Below are positions 34,433 to 42,965 of a stretch of DNA of 64,000 nt, one piece after another; position 1 is the first letter of the stretch, and every line of letters begins with the position of its first letter. This DNA comes from Rubrobacter_D sp963840835. Its GTDB lineage: Bacteria; Actinomycetota; Rubrobacteria; Rubrobacterales; Rubrobacteraceae. The translations under genes were made by a program, and so were the position numbers. The stretch is from assembly GCA_963840835.1 (NCBI GenBank), contig CAWJAM010000015.1, positions 27,920-91,919 of the forward strand. The letters are read 5' to 3'. Under the pieces are notes generated by a model. The model ran no database searches. It had not been told where the DNA came from and was given only the letters and a program-made list of their open reading frames with translations.

Positions 34433-34705
34433 TCAGAGTCCTTCGAGGAGTTCCCGGTTTACGTAGTCTGCGAGGGAGTCGATGTTCGTCTCTACGGGGG
34501 GGTCTACTTCGACGAAGCTGTGGCGGCCGATGGCGTTCTCCTTGAGCCAGTCTCTCTCGACGGGTTTGGCGCTCGCGAGGTCGTAGCCGGTCTCGAAGTA
34601 GGCCGCGCGTAGTTCGCCGGACTGCAGCTCGAGCACCAGGATGGGGTACTTACCGGGGGAGTTGGCCAGGATCTTTACTTTTTCGTCGGCCGGTCTGCTT
34701 TCCAT
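34433..34705 (-). CDS. Small hypothetical protein
   Basis: 90 residues, MESRPADEKVKILANSPGKY, with a conserved-looking centre (YPILVLELQSGELRAAYFETGYDL broken by no gap) and a helical C-terminus DSLADYVNRELLEGL. No family recognised. The ATG at 34705 lies six bases after TAAACT on the minus strand and has no Shine-Dalgarno, so it may be leaderless. Confidence 0.6.
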   Translation of the reverse strand: MESRPADEKVKILANSPGKYPILVLELQSGELRAAYFETGYDLASAKPVERDWLKENAIGRHSFVEVDPPVETNIDSLADYVNRELLEGL

Positions 34706-34729
34706 ATGAATAGTTTACCGCTGTAACAG

Positions 34730-34816
34730 CGAAATGCTGAGGTCTTGCCCTCAGCATTTCGCGCGGTCAGCTCTCAGCTCTCAGCTTTTTGTCCTGGCTG
34801 AAAGCTGAGAGCTGAT
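34730..34816. repeat. Palindrome plus TCAGC array hairpin
   Basis: 34730-34761: arms CGAAATGCTGAGG and CCTCAGCATTTCG around a six-base loop. 34767-34816: TCAGCTC/TCAGCTC/TCAGC, centre TTTTTGTCCTG, then GCTGAAA/GCTGAGA/GCTGATG. Here the unit is seven bases rather than eight. It lies between divergent genes. Confidence 0.65.
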
Positions 34817-34910
34817 GCCTGAGAAGCCGGCGGGGGTGGGAGGGGGCCGTGATAGAATCGCAACAGCATGAAGACACCATTTGACATTCATATTCGTGGA
34901 GGGAGTCATT

Positions 34911-37355
34911 ATGTCAGATCCCATTCCCAAAGACGCAGGAACTGAGGCCGGACCCTCAGAGAATATCACTGATGAACCTTTGCTCAACAGGCTGCCGCCG
35001 GACGACCTCCCCGAGGAGTTGCTGCTCCGGCGTCTCGGGAGGCTCGACACCAGGCGCGCCCTGGCGGAGCTTTGCAGGAACGTGCCTGGCCTCGAGGAGG
35101 TCCTCCTTCCAAGGGGAATACAGGCCGACGCCCTGACCCGCAAGTCAGGCGGCGGCGCGCCGCTGCTCAGGGGCATCGCGCGCAGGGTCTCGCAAGACGC
35201 CGCCGCCTGGGGCGCGTTTCGTACCGCCGTCCAGGAACAGATCCCACCCGAGACCTTCGACGCCCTGGAGGGCCTCTCGCCGGATACCCTGGGGGAGGTC
35301 AGGGAGACCCACACCACCGAGGGCCTGCTGCTGGCCGCCCTCAGCACGGAGGAGGAGCCCGAAGAGGGCGTCGTCGAGATGCTGGTGGACGCCTGGCGGG
35401 ATGAGAGGGGCGCGGCGGAGAGGCAGGCCTCCGAGGACGCGCACGTCAGGGACCTCGAGGCCGAGCTGGAGCGCATTAAAGGGGAGAACGAGAGGCTCTC
35501 TTTCGCCTCCAGGGCTGCCAGGGAGAGGGCCGCGGCCCTCGCCGAGGAGGTAGAGGTACTGACCGGCGAACGCACAGGCACCTCCGAGCTGGTCAGGAAG
35601 GCCGAGGAGAGGGCCGCTTCGGCCGTGGACGCACGGGGCATGCTCGAGGAGCGCGTCGAGACCCTCGAAAAGCGGAGCGCCCAGCTCGAGAGGGCCCTCG
35701 AGGGCGAACGCAAGGCCTACTCCACGGCGGCCGAGCGCGTCGAGGAGTTGCACGAGGAGCTCGGTAACGTGGTAGAGGAGCGAGACCGGATAAAGAACGC
35801 CCTGCAGGACGCGCACTTTACCGACAGGGGTTTCGGGGAGCTCCTGGTACGGGCCATCAAGAACGAGGTCGCGTCGTTGCCCACCTCGCTCGAAAGTACC
35901 GCTCGGGCCGCCCGCCTGATGGAGTTCATGGCCAAGGTGCTCCAGGCGCAAGCCGACCTGCGCGGCGGCCCCAGGGAACCCGGCCCAAGGACAAGTGAGG
36001 AAGACCCCGACGATAAGGACCCTTCTCAAGCTAGCCGGCCGGCAGGCAGCGTCACGGTCGGGGGCTACGCCAGGCCGAGGCCGACACTCTCCTTTAGGGC
36101 GCTGGGAGGGGCCGGGGAGGTGGGTGGAAGCAGCCACCTCCTCGACTTCGGCAAGGCGAAGATACTGGTTGACGCGGGGATAAAACCGGACGGACGCGGC
36201 CCCTCTACGCCCGACTTCGGCGGACTGAACGGCATCGACGCGGCCGTCATAACGCACGCGCACCTCGACCACTGCGGGGCGCTACCCCTGCTCGTCAGGG
36301 ACAGGCCTGGCATGCCGATCTACTGCACGCCCCCTTCGGCCAAGCTCATAGTCAGCGCGCTCAACGACCACGCCGCCATGGGCGGCGGGCTGCCTGGCGG
36401 GGCGCCCATCCACGAAGTGAGAAAGCGGCTGGTCCCGGTGCCCTTCGGAAAACCGCTCGACGTCGGGGGTACCAAAGTCACGCTGACCGAGAGCGGCCAC
36501 ATCCTGGGGGCGGCGAGCGTGCTCTTCTCCTCGGGGCCTTCCACCGTCTTCCACACGGGGGACATCTGCATGGAGAACCACTTCTCGATCCCCTCGGCGC
36601 GGCTCCCCGAGGTCAGGGACATAGATTTGCTCATCATGGAGGCCACCCTGGCCGACCAGAAGCCGCAACCGTTCTCGGAGTCGATCAGGACGATGGTCGA
36701 GGTCATAAACGAGACAACGTTGGAGCGGGGCGGGACGGTCTTGATCCCCACCTACGCCCTGGGTCAGGCACAGGAGATCATCCTCGGCATAAAGCACTAC
36801 GGCAGGGAGTATGGCCTGGACAAGGACGTCTTCATCTACGTGGACGGCTCCGTGGTCACGACCTCGGAGAGGCTCTACGCCGAGCAGCTCGGGTACATGA
36901 AGCCCTACCTGCAACACAGCGACCCGCGGGAGATCTTCTTCTCCGAGAACATCAGGGCCGTCTCCAACGACGACAGCGCGCGCGAGCGCATCCTCACGAA
37001 CCCCTGCGCCATAATCGCCTCGCCGGTGACGATGCAGGGAGGGGCTAGCGCCTTCTACCGCAGGCGCCTCCAGAAGAGCCCGGATAACGCCGTGATCCTG
37101 CCCTCCAACGCCGCAGCCTCCTACGGAACGCACCGCGCGGAGGGCGAGGAGGAGCAGTGGCGGGTCGAGCGGGTGAGCTTCGCCGCGCACTGCACCCAGG
37201 ACGAGTTGCTTGGCATCACCGAGAAACTCATGCCACGCCAGATCATCCTGATACACGGCTCCAGGCGCCGTATCAGCGACCTGGCCTTCAGGCTGGCCCC
37301 GAACCACAAGATCCACACCCCCGCCGTCGGCGAGACCGTCCGCACCGTCCTGTAG
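34911..37355 (+). CDS. Coiled-coil protein fused to a beta-CASP metallo-beta-lactamase nuclease
   Basis: 814 residues. The first 170 are helical and unrecognised (LPPDDLPEELLLRRLG, WGAFRTAVQEQIPPETF); about 170-300 is coiled coil (HVRDLEAELERIKGENERL). From about 393 there is an MBL fold with ALGGAGEVGGSSHLLD, THAHLDHCGALPL (near 447), ESGHILGAASV and HTGDICMENH, then a beta-CASP insert with LIPTYALGQAQEI, and ASPVTMQGG, FAAHCTQDELL and LIHGS. These are the active-site motifs of CPSF73-like RNases. The ATG at 34911 has GGAGGG nine bases upstream. The N-terminal fusion is unusual. Confidence 0.85.
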   Translation: MSDPIPKDAGTEAGPSENITDEPLLNRLPPDDLPEELLLRRLGRLDTRRALAELCRNVPGLEEVLLPRGIQADALTRKSGGGAPLLRGIARRVSQDAAAWGAFRTAVQEQIPPETFDALEGLSPDTLGEVRETHTTEGLLLAALSTEEEPEEGVVEMLVDAWRDERGAAERQASEDAHVRDLEAELERIKGENERLSFASRAARERAAALAEEVEVLTGERTGTSELVRKAEERAASAVDARGMLEERVETLEKRSAQLERALEGERKAYSTAAERVEELHEELGNVVEERDRIKNALQDAHFTDRGFGELLVRAIKNEVASLPTSLESTARAARLMEFMAKVLQAQADLRGGPREPGPRTSEEDPDDKDPSQASRPAGSVTVGGYARPRPTLSFRALGGAGEVGGSSHLLDFGKAKILVDAGIKPDGRGPSTPDFGGLNGIDAAVITHAHLDHCGALPLLVRDRPGMPIYCTPPSAKLIVSALNDHAAMGGGLPGGAPIHEVRKRLVPVPFGKPLDVGGTKVTLTESGHILGAASVLFSSGPSTVFHTGDICMENHFSIPSARLPEVRDIDLLIMEATLADQKPQPFSESIRTMVEVINETTLERGGTVLIPTYALGQAQEIILGIKHYGREYGLDKDVFIYVDGSVVTTSERLYAEQLGYMKPYLQHSDPREIFFSENIRAVSNDDSARERILTNPCAIIASPVTMQGGASAFYRRRLQKSPDNAVILPSNAAASYGTHRAEGEEEQWRVERVSFAAHCTQDELLGITEKLMPRQIILIHGSRRRISDLAFRLAPNHKIHTPAVGETVRTVL

Positions 37356-37379
37356 GGGCGGGTTTGAAACCCGCCTCTA
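37353..37379. repeat. Palindrome over the stop codon of the beta-CASP gene
   Basis: Arms TAGGGGCGGGTTT and AAACCCGCCTCTA around a single G. The TAG at its left end is the stop codon of the nuclease gene. Confidence 0.6.
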
Positions 37380-37708
37380 CACTGCCCGAGGTCATCCGGC
37401 TGCGGGATACTCGCGGTGAGCGCCCTGAAAACGCCGCCGGTATCGGGGAATTCTGGTACGAGCCGGAGGTCTGGGCTCTCCCCCTCTCCCCCGACGCCCG
37501 CGTGCTCTACGCAGGCCTCTGCTCCTTCCTGGGACACAGGGAGATCAATCGCAAAGACCTCCGCAACACGCTAAAGGACCATCCTGATTCGGAGATAGAG
37601 CGCGCCCTCGCAGAGCTAGTCAGTCACGACCTTCTCGTCCCCGATGCGGCCCGGGGATACGAGGTGCGTTCGGTGGGCGAGTTCGGAACGCGCCCGCCTT
37701 ATCCTTGA
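37364..37708 (+). CDS. Putative winged-helix protein, start uncertain
   Basis: The frame encodes FWYEPEVWALPLSPDARVLY, then GHREINRKDLRNTLKDHPDS and ALAELVSHDLLVPDA, a helix-turn-helix followed by a wing. It resembles the N-terminal domain of the DnaD-like protein at 10645. The first start codon after the nuclease gene is a TTG inside the palindrome at 37353; there is no ribosome-binding site, so the start could be wrong. No family named. Confidence 0.45.
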   Translation: MKPASTLPEVIRLRDTRGERPENAAGIGEFWYEPEVWALPLSPDARVLYAGLCSFLGHREINRKDLRNTLKDHPDSEIERALAELVSHDLLVPDAARGYEVRSVGEFGTRPPYP

Positions 37709-37773
37709 GAAGGGCAACGATCATGGGGTTCTCGGGGTGCGGTTACGTAAATTGTGAGAAGACGGTACGTGGT

Positions 37774-37797
37774 TTGGGCGGTTCGCGAACCGCCCAA
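37774..37797. terminator. 24-base palindrome between converging genes
   Basis: Perfect arms TTGGGCGGTTCG and CGAACCGCCCAA. It lies between the 3' ends of the winged-helix gene (plus) and the membrane gene (minus), which fits a bidirectional terminator. Confidence 0.55.
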
Positions 37798-37814
37798 TCT
37801 GCGACGGCCGCACT

Positions 37815-38492
37815 CTACGAGAGCCGCAGCCGGCCGTACACGAGCGCGGTCGCGAAGGACGCCACCGGCAGTATCACGACGAGGGCGGCCGTACCCCCCA
37901 TCCATTCTCCCCAGATCTCCGAGCCGGTGAGCGCCAATCCTCCCAACGCTCCCGCGTCGGCGACGGCCTCCTCCAGCACCACGGCGAAGGCGGCGGTAAG
38001 GAACACCAGCTCGAAATTGCCCCTCGCCAGCTGGTTGCTGCGCCTCAAGGCCGCAAGCGGCCCCAGGCGCTCCCTGACGATCACCGGCGCGAACAACGAC
38101 CAACGGGTCATCAGCCAGAGGCCGGGAATGATCAGCAGGTTCGCCGCCGCGGTCGGCAGAGCGATGGCGGCGAACGAGGCTACCGCAACTACCGGTACGA
38201 CGGGCGCCGCGAGGACCAGGTTTATGAAGACTCTGGGCAGCGAAATCGAATCCGGGCTGCGACGGGCCTCCGACGTCAGCCGCTCCGCGTACGCCACGTA
38301 GAGGTAGAAGGCGAGCGACTCCGTCAAGAACGCCCCTGCGTGTTCGAGGAAGGGTCGGTCAGCGGGGAGCAGGTAGGGGGACTCGGTCAGCGCCCCCAGT
38401 AACAAGGCCGGGGCGACCGTCGCCACGGGGTGGCGGAGTACGATCGCGAGGGCCTCTCGCCAAACCGCCCATGCGCGGACTGGCTCGTTCAT
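37815..38492 (-). CDS. Membrane protein, YciC/glycerophosphodiester-like
   Basis: 225 residues with about five to six hydrophobic segments, including VATVAPALLLGALTESPY and INLVLAAPVVPVVAVASFA, and an internal WSLFAPVIVRERLGPLAALRRS, the pattern of UPF0259/YciC-like membrane proteins. Function unknown. The ATG at 38492 follows GAGAGG. It stands alone on the minus strand. Confidence 0.65.
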   Translation of the reverse strand: MNEPVRAWAVWREALAIVLRHPVATVAPALLLGALTESPYLLPADRPFLEHAGAFLTESLAFYLYVAYAERLTSEARRSPDSISLPRVFINLVLAAPVVPVVAVASFAAIALPTAAANLLIIPGLWLMTRWSLFAPVIVRERLGPLAALRRSNQLARGNFELVFLTAAFAVVLEEAVADAGALGGLALTGSEIWGEWMGGTAALVVILPVASFATALVYGRLRLS

Positions 38493-38531
38493 TTATGCCT
38501 CTCCTGTCAACGTCGAGACTTCTGCACGGCG

Positions 38532-39158
38532 TTATCCTGGCCAGCGGAGCTCGGTCGGAGCTTGCCGGCCCTCCAGCAGGTCACCTAGCGAATACGGCTC
38601 GTCGGTCCAACGTCTGCCGGCGCCGCCGGTGAGGGAAGCCAGGTCGATCAGGCGCCCCACTATCCTGAGGCAGAAGCCGTTTATGATGTCGTCGGGATCG
38701 TCTACCTTGCCGCGGGCCTTCGCCACGAAGAGCCCGGTGGTCTTCCACACCCCGTCTGCGTACACGGCGAAGGTCTGGCAGGGTGCCTCTGGGGCCTCTC
38801 CCGACCAGCCGAGGATGCGGCCGGAGTAGCCAGAAGGCTTCAGGCTGTAGCGGCTCAGCTCCTCGTGCATGAGGTCCTCGTCGGTCTCGGCCGCAGCTCC
38901 TGGCACGACCCCGAACGTGACGCCGGCCTCGGAGCCAGGTTCCGCCACGGCCCGCAGGTCGAACGCGCCGCCAGCGTAGGCGGTCTCAATAGCGAAGCCG
39001 GCCTGCCGCCCGAGCACCGAGGTGTGCTCGAGCCCGGCGAAGAGACGTTCGGCGAACCGCCGGGCCGTCGCCTCGGCCTCACGGATTTGTCCGAGGGAGC
39101 GGTCGGCCTCTTCGCGGTAGCGGCGCAGGCGGGCGAGCGCGCTCTCCTCGAAACCCAA
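38532..39158 (-). CDS. Hypothetical protein
   Basis: 208 residues. A helical N-terminus (LARLRRYREEADRSLGQIRE) precedes a mixed region with GVTFGVVPGAAAETDEDLM, SGYSGRILGWSGEA and TFAVYADGVWKTTGLF. No family recognised and no membrane segment. The ATG is four bases after the SDR stop codon, so the two genes are co-transcribed. Confidence 0.6.
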   Translation of the reverse strand: MGFEESALARLRRYREEADRSLGQIREAEATARRFAERLFAGLEHTSVLGRQAGFAIETAYAGGAFDLRAVAEPGSEAGVTFGVVPGAAAETDEDLMHEELSRYSLKPSGYSGRILGWSGEAPEAPCQTFAVYADGVWKTTGLFVAKARGKVDDPDDIINGFCLRIVGRLIDLASLTGGAGRRWTDEPYSLGDLLEGRQAPTELRWPG

Positions 39159-39162
39159 CCGT

Positions 39163-39945
39163 CTAGTCCTTGACCCAGAGACGGAGCACGCGGTCGGCGA
39201 GACCGGGGAGGAGCGCGACGCCGGCGACGAAGAGCCGGTCAGGGATCGTGACGTACACGTCGCGGGGGCCCTTCTCGGCGGCGTCGGCTATCTTGTGCGC
39301 GACCCTCTCTGGCGTCACGCCCCCTGGACGCCAGCCGCGTTTCTCGCTCTTGGTGCGCCTGGAGTTCTCCCTGAAAGCCGTGCGGGTCGTGCCTGGATAG
39401 ACGCTGGTGACGGAGATGCCCCTGGCGGCGACCTCCACCCTGAGCGCGTCGGTGAGCGCGTTCAGGGCCGATTTGGTGGCGCAGTAGGCGCCAACCTTGG
39501 GGATGGCCCGCTTGCCGACCACAGAGGAGACGTTGATGATGCGTCCCCCCTCCCCCATGTGCGGCAGGGCGGCCTGGATGCAGTTCAGCGGGCCCACGGT
39601 GTTGACCTCGAATACGTGTCGCAAGTCCTCGGCCCTGACCTCGGAGATCCTGCCCGAGAGACCCAGCCCGGCGTTGTTGACGAGAACGTCCAGTGACCCG
39701 AACTCCCCGACGGCCCTCCGGACCATCGCCCCGACGGAGGTCCTGTCCGAAACGTCCGTCTCGACGGCGATAGCCAGGCCACCCGAGGCGGAGATCCCCC
39801 GCCGCAAGGCTTCGAGCCTGTCAACGGCTCTCGATGCGAGCACGACCGAGGCGCCGCGCGCGGCGAGCTCCCTCGCCGTAGCCTCGCCTATGCCACTCGA
39901 AGCGCCGGTGACGACTGCCACCTTGCCTCTCAAAGTTTGATCCAC
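39163..39945 (-). CDS. SDR-family oxidoreductase
   Basis: 260 residues. TGASSGIG, NNAGLGL, NVSSVVGKR and YCATKSAL give a complete classical SDR active site (Ser, Tyr, Lys). The C-terminus is longer and more hydrophobic (RLFVAGVALLPGLADRVLRL), as in DHRS7-like or lipid-related SDRs that touch membranes. Substrate unknown. First gene of a two-gene minus-strand unit. Confidence 0.82.
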   Translation of the reverse strand: MDQTLRGKVAVVTGASSGIGEATARELAARGASVVLASRAVDRLEALRRGISASGGLAIAVETDVSDRTSVGAMVRRAVGEFGSLDVLVNNAGLGLSGRISEVRAEDLRHVFEVNTVGPLNCIQAALPHMGEGGRIINVSSVVGKRAIPKVGAYCATKSALNALTDALRVEVAARGISVTSVYPGTTRTAFRENSRRTKSEKRGWRPGGVTPERVAHKIADAAEKGPRDVYVTIPDRLFVAGVALLPGLADRVLRLWVKD

Positions 39946-39996
39946 CGGATGACTATCCGAAAAAAGTGGGGCGTGTTCCGCCCGGGAGACGGCCCC

Positions 39997-40191
39997 TCAC
40001 CAGGTCGGGCGCCAAGGCGGGAAAACGGGAGGGTCCTGATAACACAAGGAGATGTCGTAGAGCTCGCGGAATATCTCCATGATCTCCTCCTTGCGACGCT
40101 CCTCATGGGCGGTCAGCCTCTGGGATCGCTTCAAGTTCTCCAGCCAGCGTAGGCTCTGCATCTTGCTGACCACTATCTTCCTTCCTTCCAT
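39997..40191 (-). CDS. Small charged hypothetical protein
   Basis: 64 residues, MEGRKIVVSKMQSLRWLENL then KRSQRLTAHEERRKEEIMEI, a helical charged peptide ending in a Pro/Trp-rich tail. GGAAGGAAG inside the frame could also serve a GTG start at the seventh codon. No family recognised. Confidence 0.4.
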   Translation of the reverse strand: MEGRKIVVSKMQSLRWLENLKRSQRLTAHEERRKEEIMEIFRELYDISLCYQDPPVFPPWRPTW

Positions 40192-40206
40192 TCCTCGCGA
40201 GCCAGT

Positions 40207-40545
40207 ATGTTAGCACGCTTCGGCCTTCGGCCTCCGCTTGTCAGCACGCTCCCTGCGGTCGCTTGTCGGCACGCATCGGGCTTCGCCCTCGCTTGTCAGC
40301 ACGCTTCGGCCTTCGGCCTCGCTTTCAGCTTTCTTGGGTTCCGGCCACGCCCGGCTCACAGGTGGAATCGCTGCTCGCGGCGATCGGGGTCGACACTCAA
40401 GGCGAGGCCCCAAGACGACTTCCTGACAAGGCGCCCAAGGCGAAGCCGAAGGCGCCGTGCTGACAAGCGAGGGCGTTAGCCCGAGCGTGCTGACAAGGCG
40501 CGAAGCGCCGTGCTGACAAGCGGAGGCGAAGCCGAAGCGTGCTAA
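40207..40545. repeat. Full hairpin-array element (forward core, diverged)
   Basis: The left arm has linkers TTGTCAGCACG/TTGTCGGCACG with hairpins. The core, 40321-40430, keeps both ends (GCTTTCAGCTTTCTTGGG and CGACTTCCTGACAAG) but its centre is replaced by an unrelated palindromic stretch. The right arm has five inverted linkers. It ends at the stop codon of the LuxR gene. Confidence 0.78.
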
Positions 40546-41186
40546 CGGTTGTTGATGAGCCTTGTGGCCTCTTTGCGGTCGCTCACGCCGAGAACCTTGT
40601 AGGTGGCGCGCAGGTGTTGCTTTACGGTGGACTCGGAGAGAAAGAGGCTCTTGGCGATCTGGGCGTTGCTGAATCCTTTGGCGACGAGCTGCAGAATTTC
40701 CCTCTGGCGGGCGGTGAGATCGTCGAGGTCAGCGGGCTCTTCGTCGACTATGAGTTGTTCCAGGAGCTTCCTCGGTACGACGATCTCGCCCCTGGCGGCC
40801 ACCTCCGCGGCGCGGGCTATCTGATCCAACTCCATCTCCGCGTGGATGAAGCCCCTGGCCCCGAGTCTCAGGGCGGCGCGGGCGAGCGGCAAATCGGCGT
40901 GCAAGCCGAAGACCAGGATCGGCATGTCAGGGTCGAACCCCCTGATACGCTGTATCGCCTTCGAGAGGCCCTCCGTGCCTCCCGTGTCGAGGATGGCGCA
41001 GAAAGGAACCTCGCCGTCAGGCGGAGCGGATCTCCCGAGGTGCACCCGCGCGGTGTCCTCGAAGACGCTCTTCAAGCCCGCTGCCACCACCGGGTAGGAG
41101 CAGTCGATCCAGACGAGGCCAAGGGACTCGCCAAGAGCCTCGCGCCCGACCACCGATCGCCCCGTCTCCGTCCGCTCCACCCCCAA
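40542..41186 (-). CDS. LuxR-family regulator with atypical receiver domain
   Basis: 214 residues. The receiver-like N-terminus has only a single acidic residue at the first strand (GLVWIDCSYPVV) and an Asp in FCAILDTGG; ILVFGLHADL and RGFIHAEM fit the rest of the fold. The C-terminal GerE/LuxR HTH is clear: LTARQREILQLVAKGFSNAQ, LSESTVKQHL. It binds DNA as a dimer; phosphorylation control may be absent. The start is TTG at 41186, or GTG two codons on. No kinase adjoins it. Confidence 0.82.
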   Translation of the reverse strand: MGVERTETGRSVVGREALGESLGLVWIDCSYPVVAAGLKSVFEDTARVHLGRSAPPDGEVPFCAILDTGGTEGLSKAIQRIRGFDPDMPILVFGLHADLPLARAALRLGARGFIHAEMELDQIARAAEVAARGEIVVPRKLLEQLIVDEEPADLDDLTARQREILQLVAKGFSNAQIAKSLFLSESTVKQHLRATYKVLGVSDRKEATRLINNR

Positions 41187-41550
41187 ACGAACCCCCGATC
41201 ACACCCGCACGTTGCTGTCCATGCAAGCCCCCTCCGACACGAACGGGGCCCGCAGCGATTCTACCAGAACACGACCAGGTACTAGCACCCCAGACGTGTT
41301 GTCTCGTGCGGATCAAGAGGTGTAGACAAGATAACATCCGCCGTCTACAATTAGCATCGCTCGATTTGTGTTAAGGACACGTTAAGGAAAACTAAGAAGG
41401 TTGGAGGGGATCTAGCCGAAGGAGGGAAGGCTGCGGGAGAACGCGACGCGAGACTGATGGATCGAATATTCGGGAGAGCCTGGTGGTGATGGGCGATCTA
41501 TCGAGGCGATGTTGGGTAGTGGAAATCCGAACCAACAGGGAGGATGGTAA
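41187..41550. other. 364-base leader region before the LPETG gene
   Basis: No gene seen. It is AT-richer than the surroundings around 41340-41400 (GTGTTAAGGACACGTTAAGG, a partial repeat), then purine-rich. GGGAGG lies nine bases before the ATG at 41551. A promoter for the surface-protein gene is likely near 41330-41400, but I cannot place the boxes with confidence. Confidence 0.4.
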
Positions 41551-42093
41551 ATGAGAGCAGCATTGAATGGATTGGGCAGGGGAGGCCTGCTGGCGGTAAT
41601 GGCCGCCCTGGTCGCAGCGCTCGTGGTGGTGGCCATGTTGGTCGTCGAGCCCGCTACGCAACCGCCCAGGCCGACACAGGGAAAAGCACGGCTACTGCCA
41701 CGGGACGGGGAGCGATACTAACCCGTACGTGCTCGTCGTGGTGCAGATGCGGGCAGTCCGCAGGATGGAAAGCATCAGAATCACCTGGAGGCGGATTTCA
41801 GCCGAGGAACTCATCCGGACATAGACCTGGGTCCTAGCCACACCAGAGGAGCGAGTTCAGCGCAGATCCTGTTGCAAGGACGCGAACTCCGAGTCGCCAA
41901 GCCCGAGCCGCGTACTCCGAGCCCGAGCCCGATCTCCGAGCCCGACCGCGACTCCGAGCCCCGACTCCGAGCCCGAGCCCGATCTCCGAGCCGCGAGCCC
42001 GTCTGCGAACCCGTACCCCGATTCGAGCCCGACCGCGAGTCCCGAGCCGAACCCGTACCCCGATTCGAGCCCATCTCCGAGCCCAGAGTCGAA

Positions 42094-42147
42094 CCCGAAC
42101 AACCCGAACAACCCGAACAACCCGAACAACCCGAACAACCCGAACAA
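42094..42147. repeat. Six tandem 9-base units (CCCGAACAA)
   Basis: Perfect tandem copies within the surface-protein gene; depending on frame they encode NPN or EQP repeats. They are bounded by CCGAAC variants. Confidence 0.85.
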
Positions 42148-42279
42148 CCCGAACCGAACCCTGAACAACCCGAACAACCCGAACCGAACCCGAACCGAAC
42201 CCGAACAACCCGAGCCCTGGACCGAACCCGAGCCCGAACCCGAATCCGAGCGCTGCACCGAATCCTGCGCCCGAGCCCG

Positions 42280-42369
42280 AGTGCTTCGCCGAGTCCGAGT
42301 GCTTCGCCTAGCCCGAGTGCTTCGCCTAGCCCGAGTGCTTCGCCCAGCCCGAGTGCTTCGCCCAGCCCG
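42280..42369. repeat. Five tandem 18-base units (AGTGCTTCGCCNAGYCCG)
   Basis: Each unit encodes SASPSP in the frame of the signal peptide-like region. A frame change follows directly after the fifth unit. Confidence 0.85.
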
Positions 42370-42626
42370 AGCTGCTTCGCCCAGCCCGGCTGCTTCGCCT
42401 AGCGCGAGCGCCTCGCCCAGTCCGAGCGCTTCTGCGAGCCCGAGCGCTTCGGCGTCTGCTGGAGCTGATAAGGGCAACCTACCGGAAACCGGCGGTCCCG
42501 GCAGTTCGGCCCTGTTGTTGTCGATAGGAATCATGATCCTCGCCGTAGCCGGCACGCTGATCGTGGTAAGGAACCGCCTCATCGGCTAGCGATTTCGGGG
42601 GAGGGGAGAAAGTCTCCCCTCCCCCT

Positions 42627-42965
42627 CAGCACGCTTCGGCTTCGCCTCCGCTTGTCAGCACGTTCCAGCCTTCGGCTTCCACTTGTCAGCATGCTCGGGC
42701 TAACGCCCTCGCTTGTCAGCAACGCTTCGGCTTCGCCTCCGCTTTCAGCTTTTTGGTTCCGGCCTCGCGTTGCGGCGTGCAACGAACCGCCGCCCACGGC
42801 GGTAGGGTTGTAAGCTCGTAGCGAGGCTCTGGGACGACTTCCTGACAAGGCGCCGACCGGAGGGAGGCGCCGTGCTGACAAGCGAGGGCCGTAAGGCCCG
42901 AAGCGTGCTGACAAGGCGTGAAGCGCCGTGCTGACAAGCCTGCGAAGCAGGCGTGCTGTCACGCG
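42627..42965. repeat. Full hairpin-array element (forward core)
   Basis: The left arm has linkers TTGTCAGCACG and TTGTCAGCATG with GGCTTCGCC-type hairpins. The core is 42741-42849 (GCTTTCAGCTTTTTGG to CTTCCTGACAAG). The right arm has inverted linkers, then CCTGCGAAGCAGG and a CACGCGTTAGCGTG palindrome abutting the glycosyltransferase stop. Confidence 0.8.

Larger units (their letters stand above)
41551..42589 (+). pseudogene. LPETG-anchored surface protein with repeat region, frameshifted
   Basis: The ATG at 41551 (GGGAGG upstream) starts a signal peptide MRAALNGLGRGGLLAVMAAL with VVVAML. The end, in another frame, is a sortase signal: KGNLPETGG, a hydrophobic helix (SSALLLSIGIMILAVAG) and NRLIG. 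Between them are Pro/Ser/Asn-rich repeats (NPNNPNNPNN and SASPSPSASPSP). Several frame changes in the repeats break the frame. If intact it would be about 345 residues, secreted and linked to peptidoglycan by sortase. No sortase gene is in the window. Confidence 0.7.

Noticed and set aside
40207..40545. CRISPR array
   Set aside because: The linker is only about 11-13 bases, the inserts are short palindromes and not unique spacers, both orientations occur in one element, and no cas gene is in the window.
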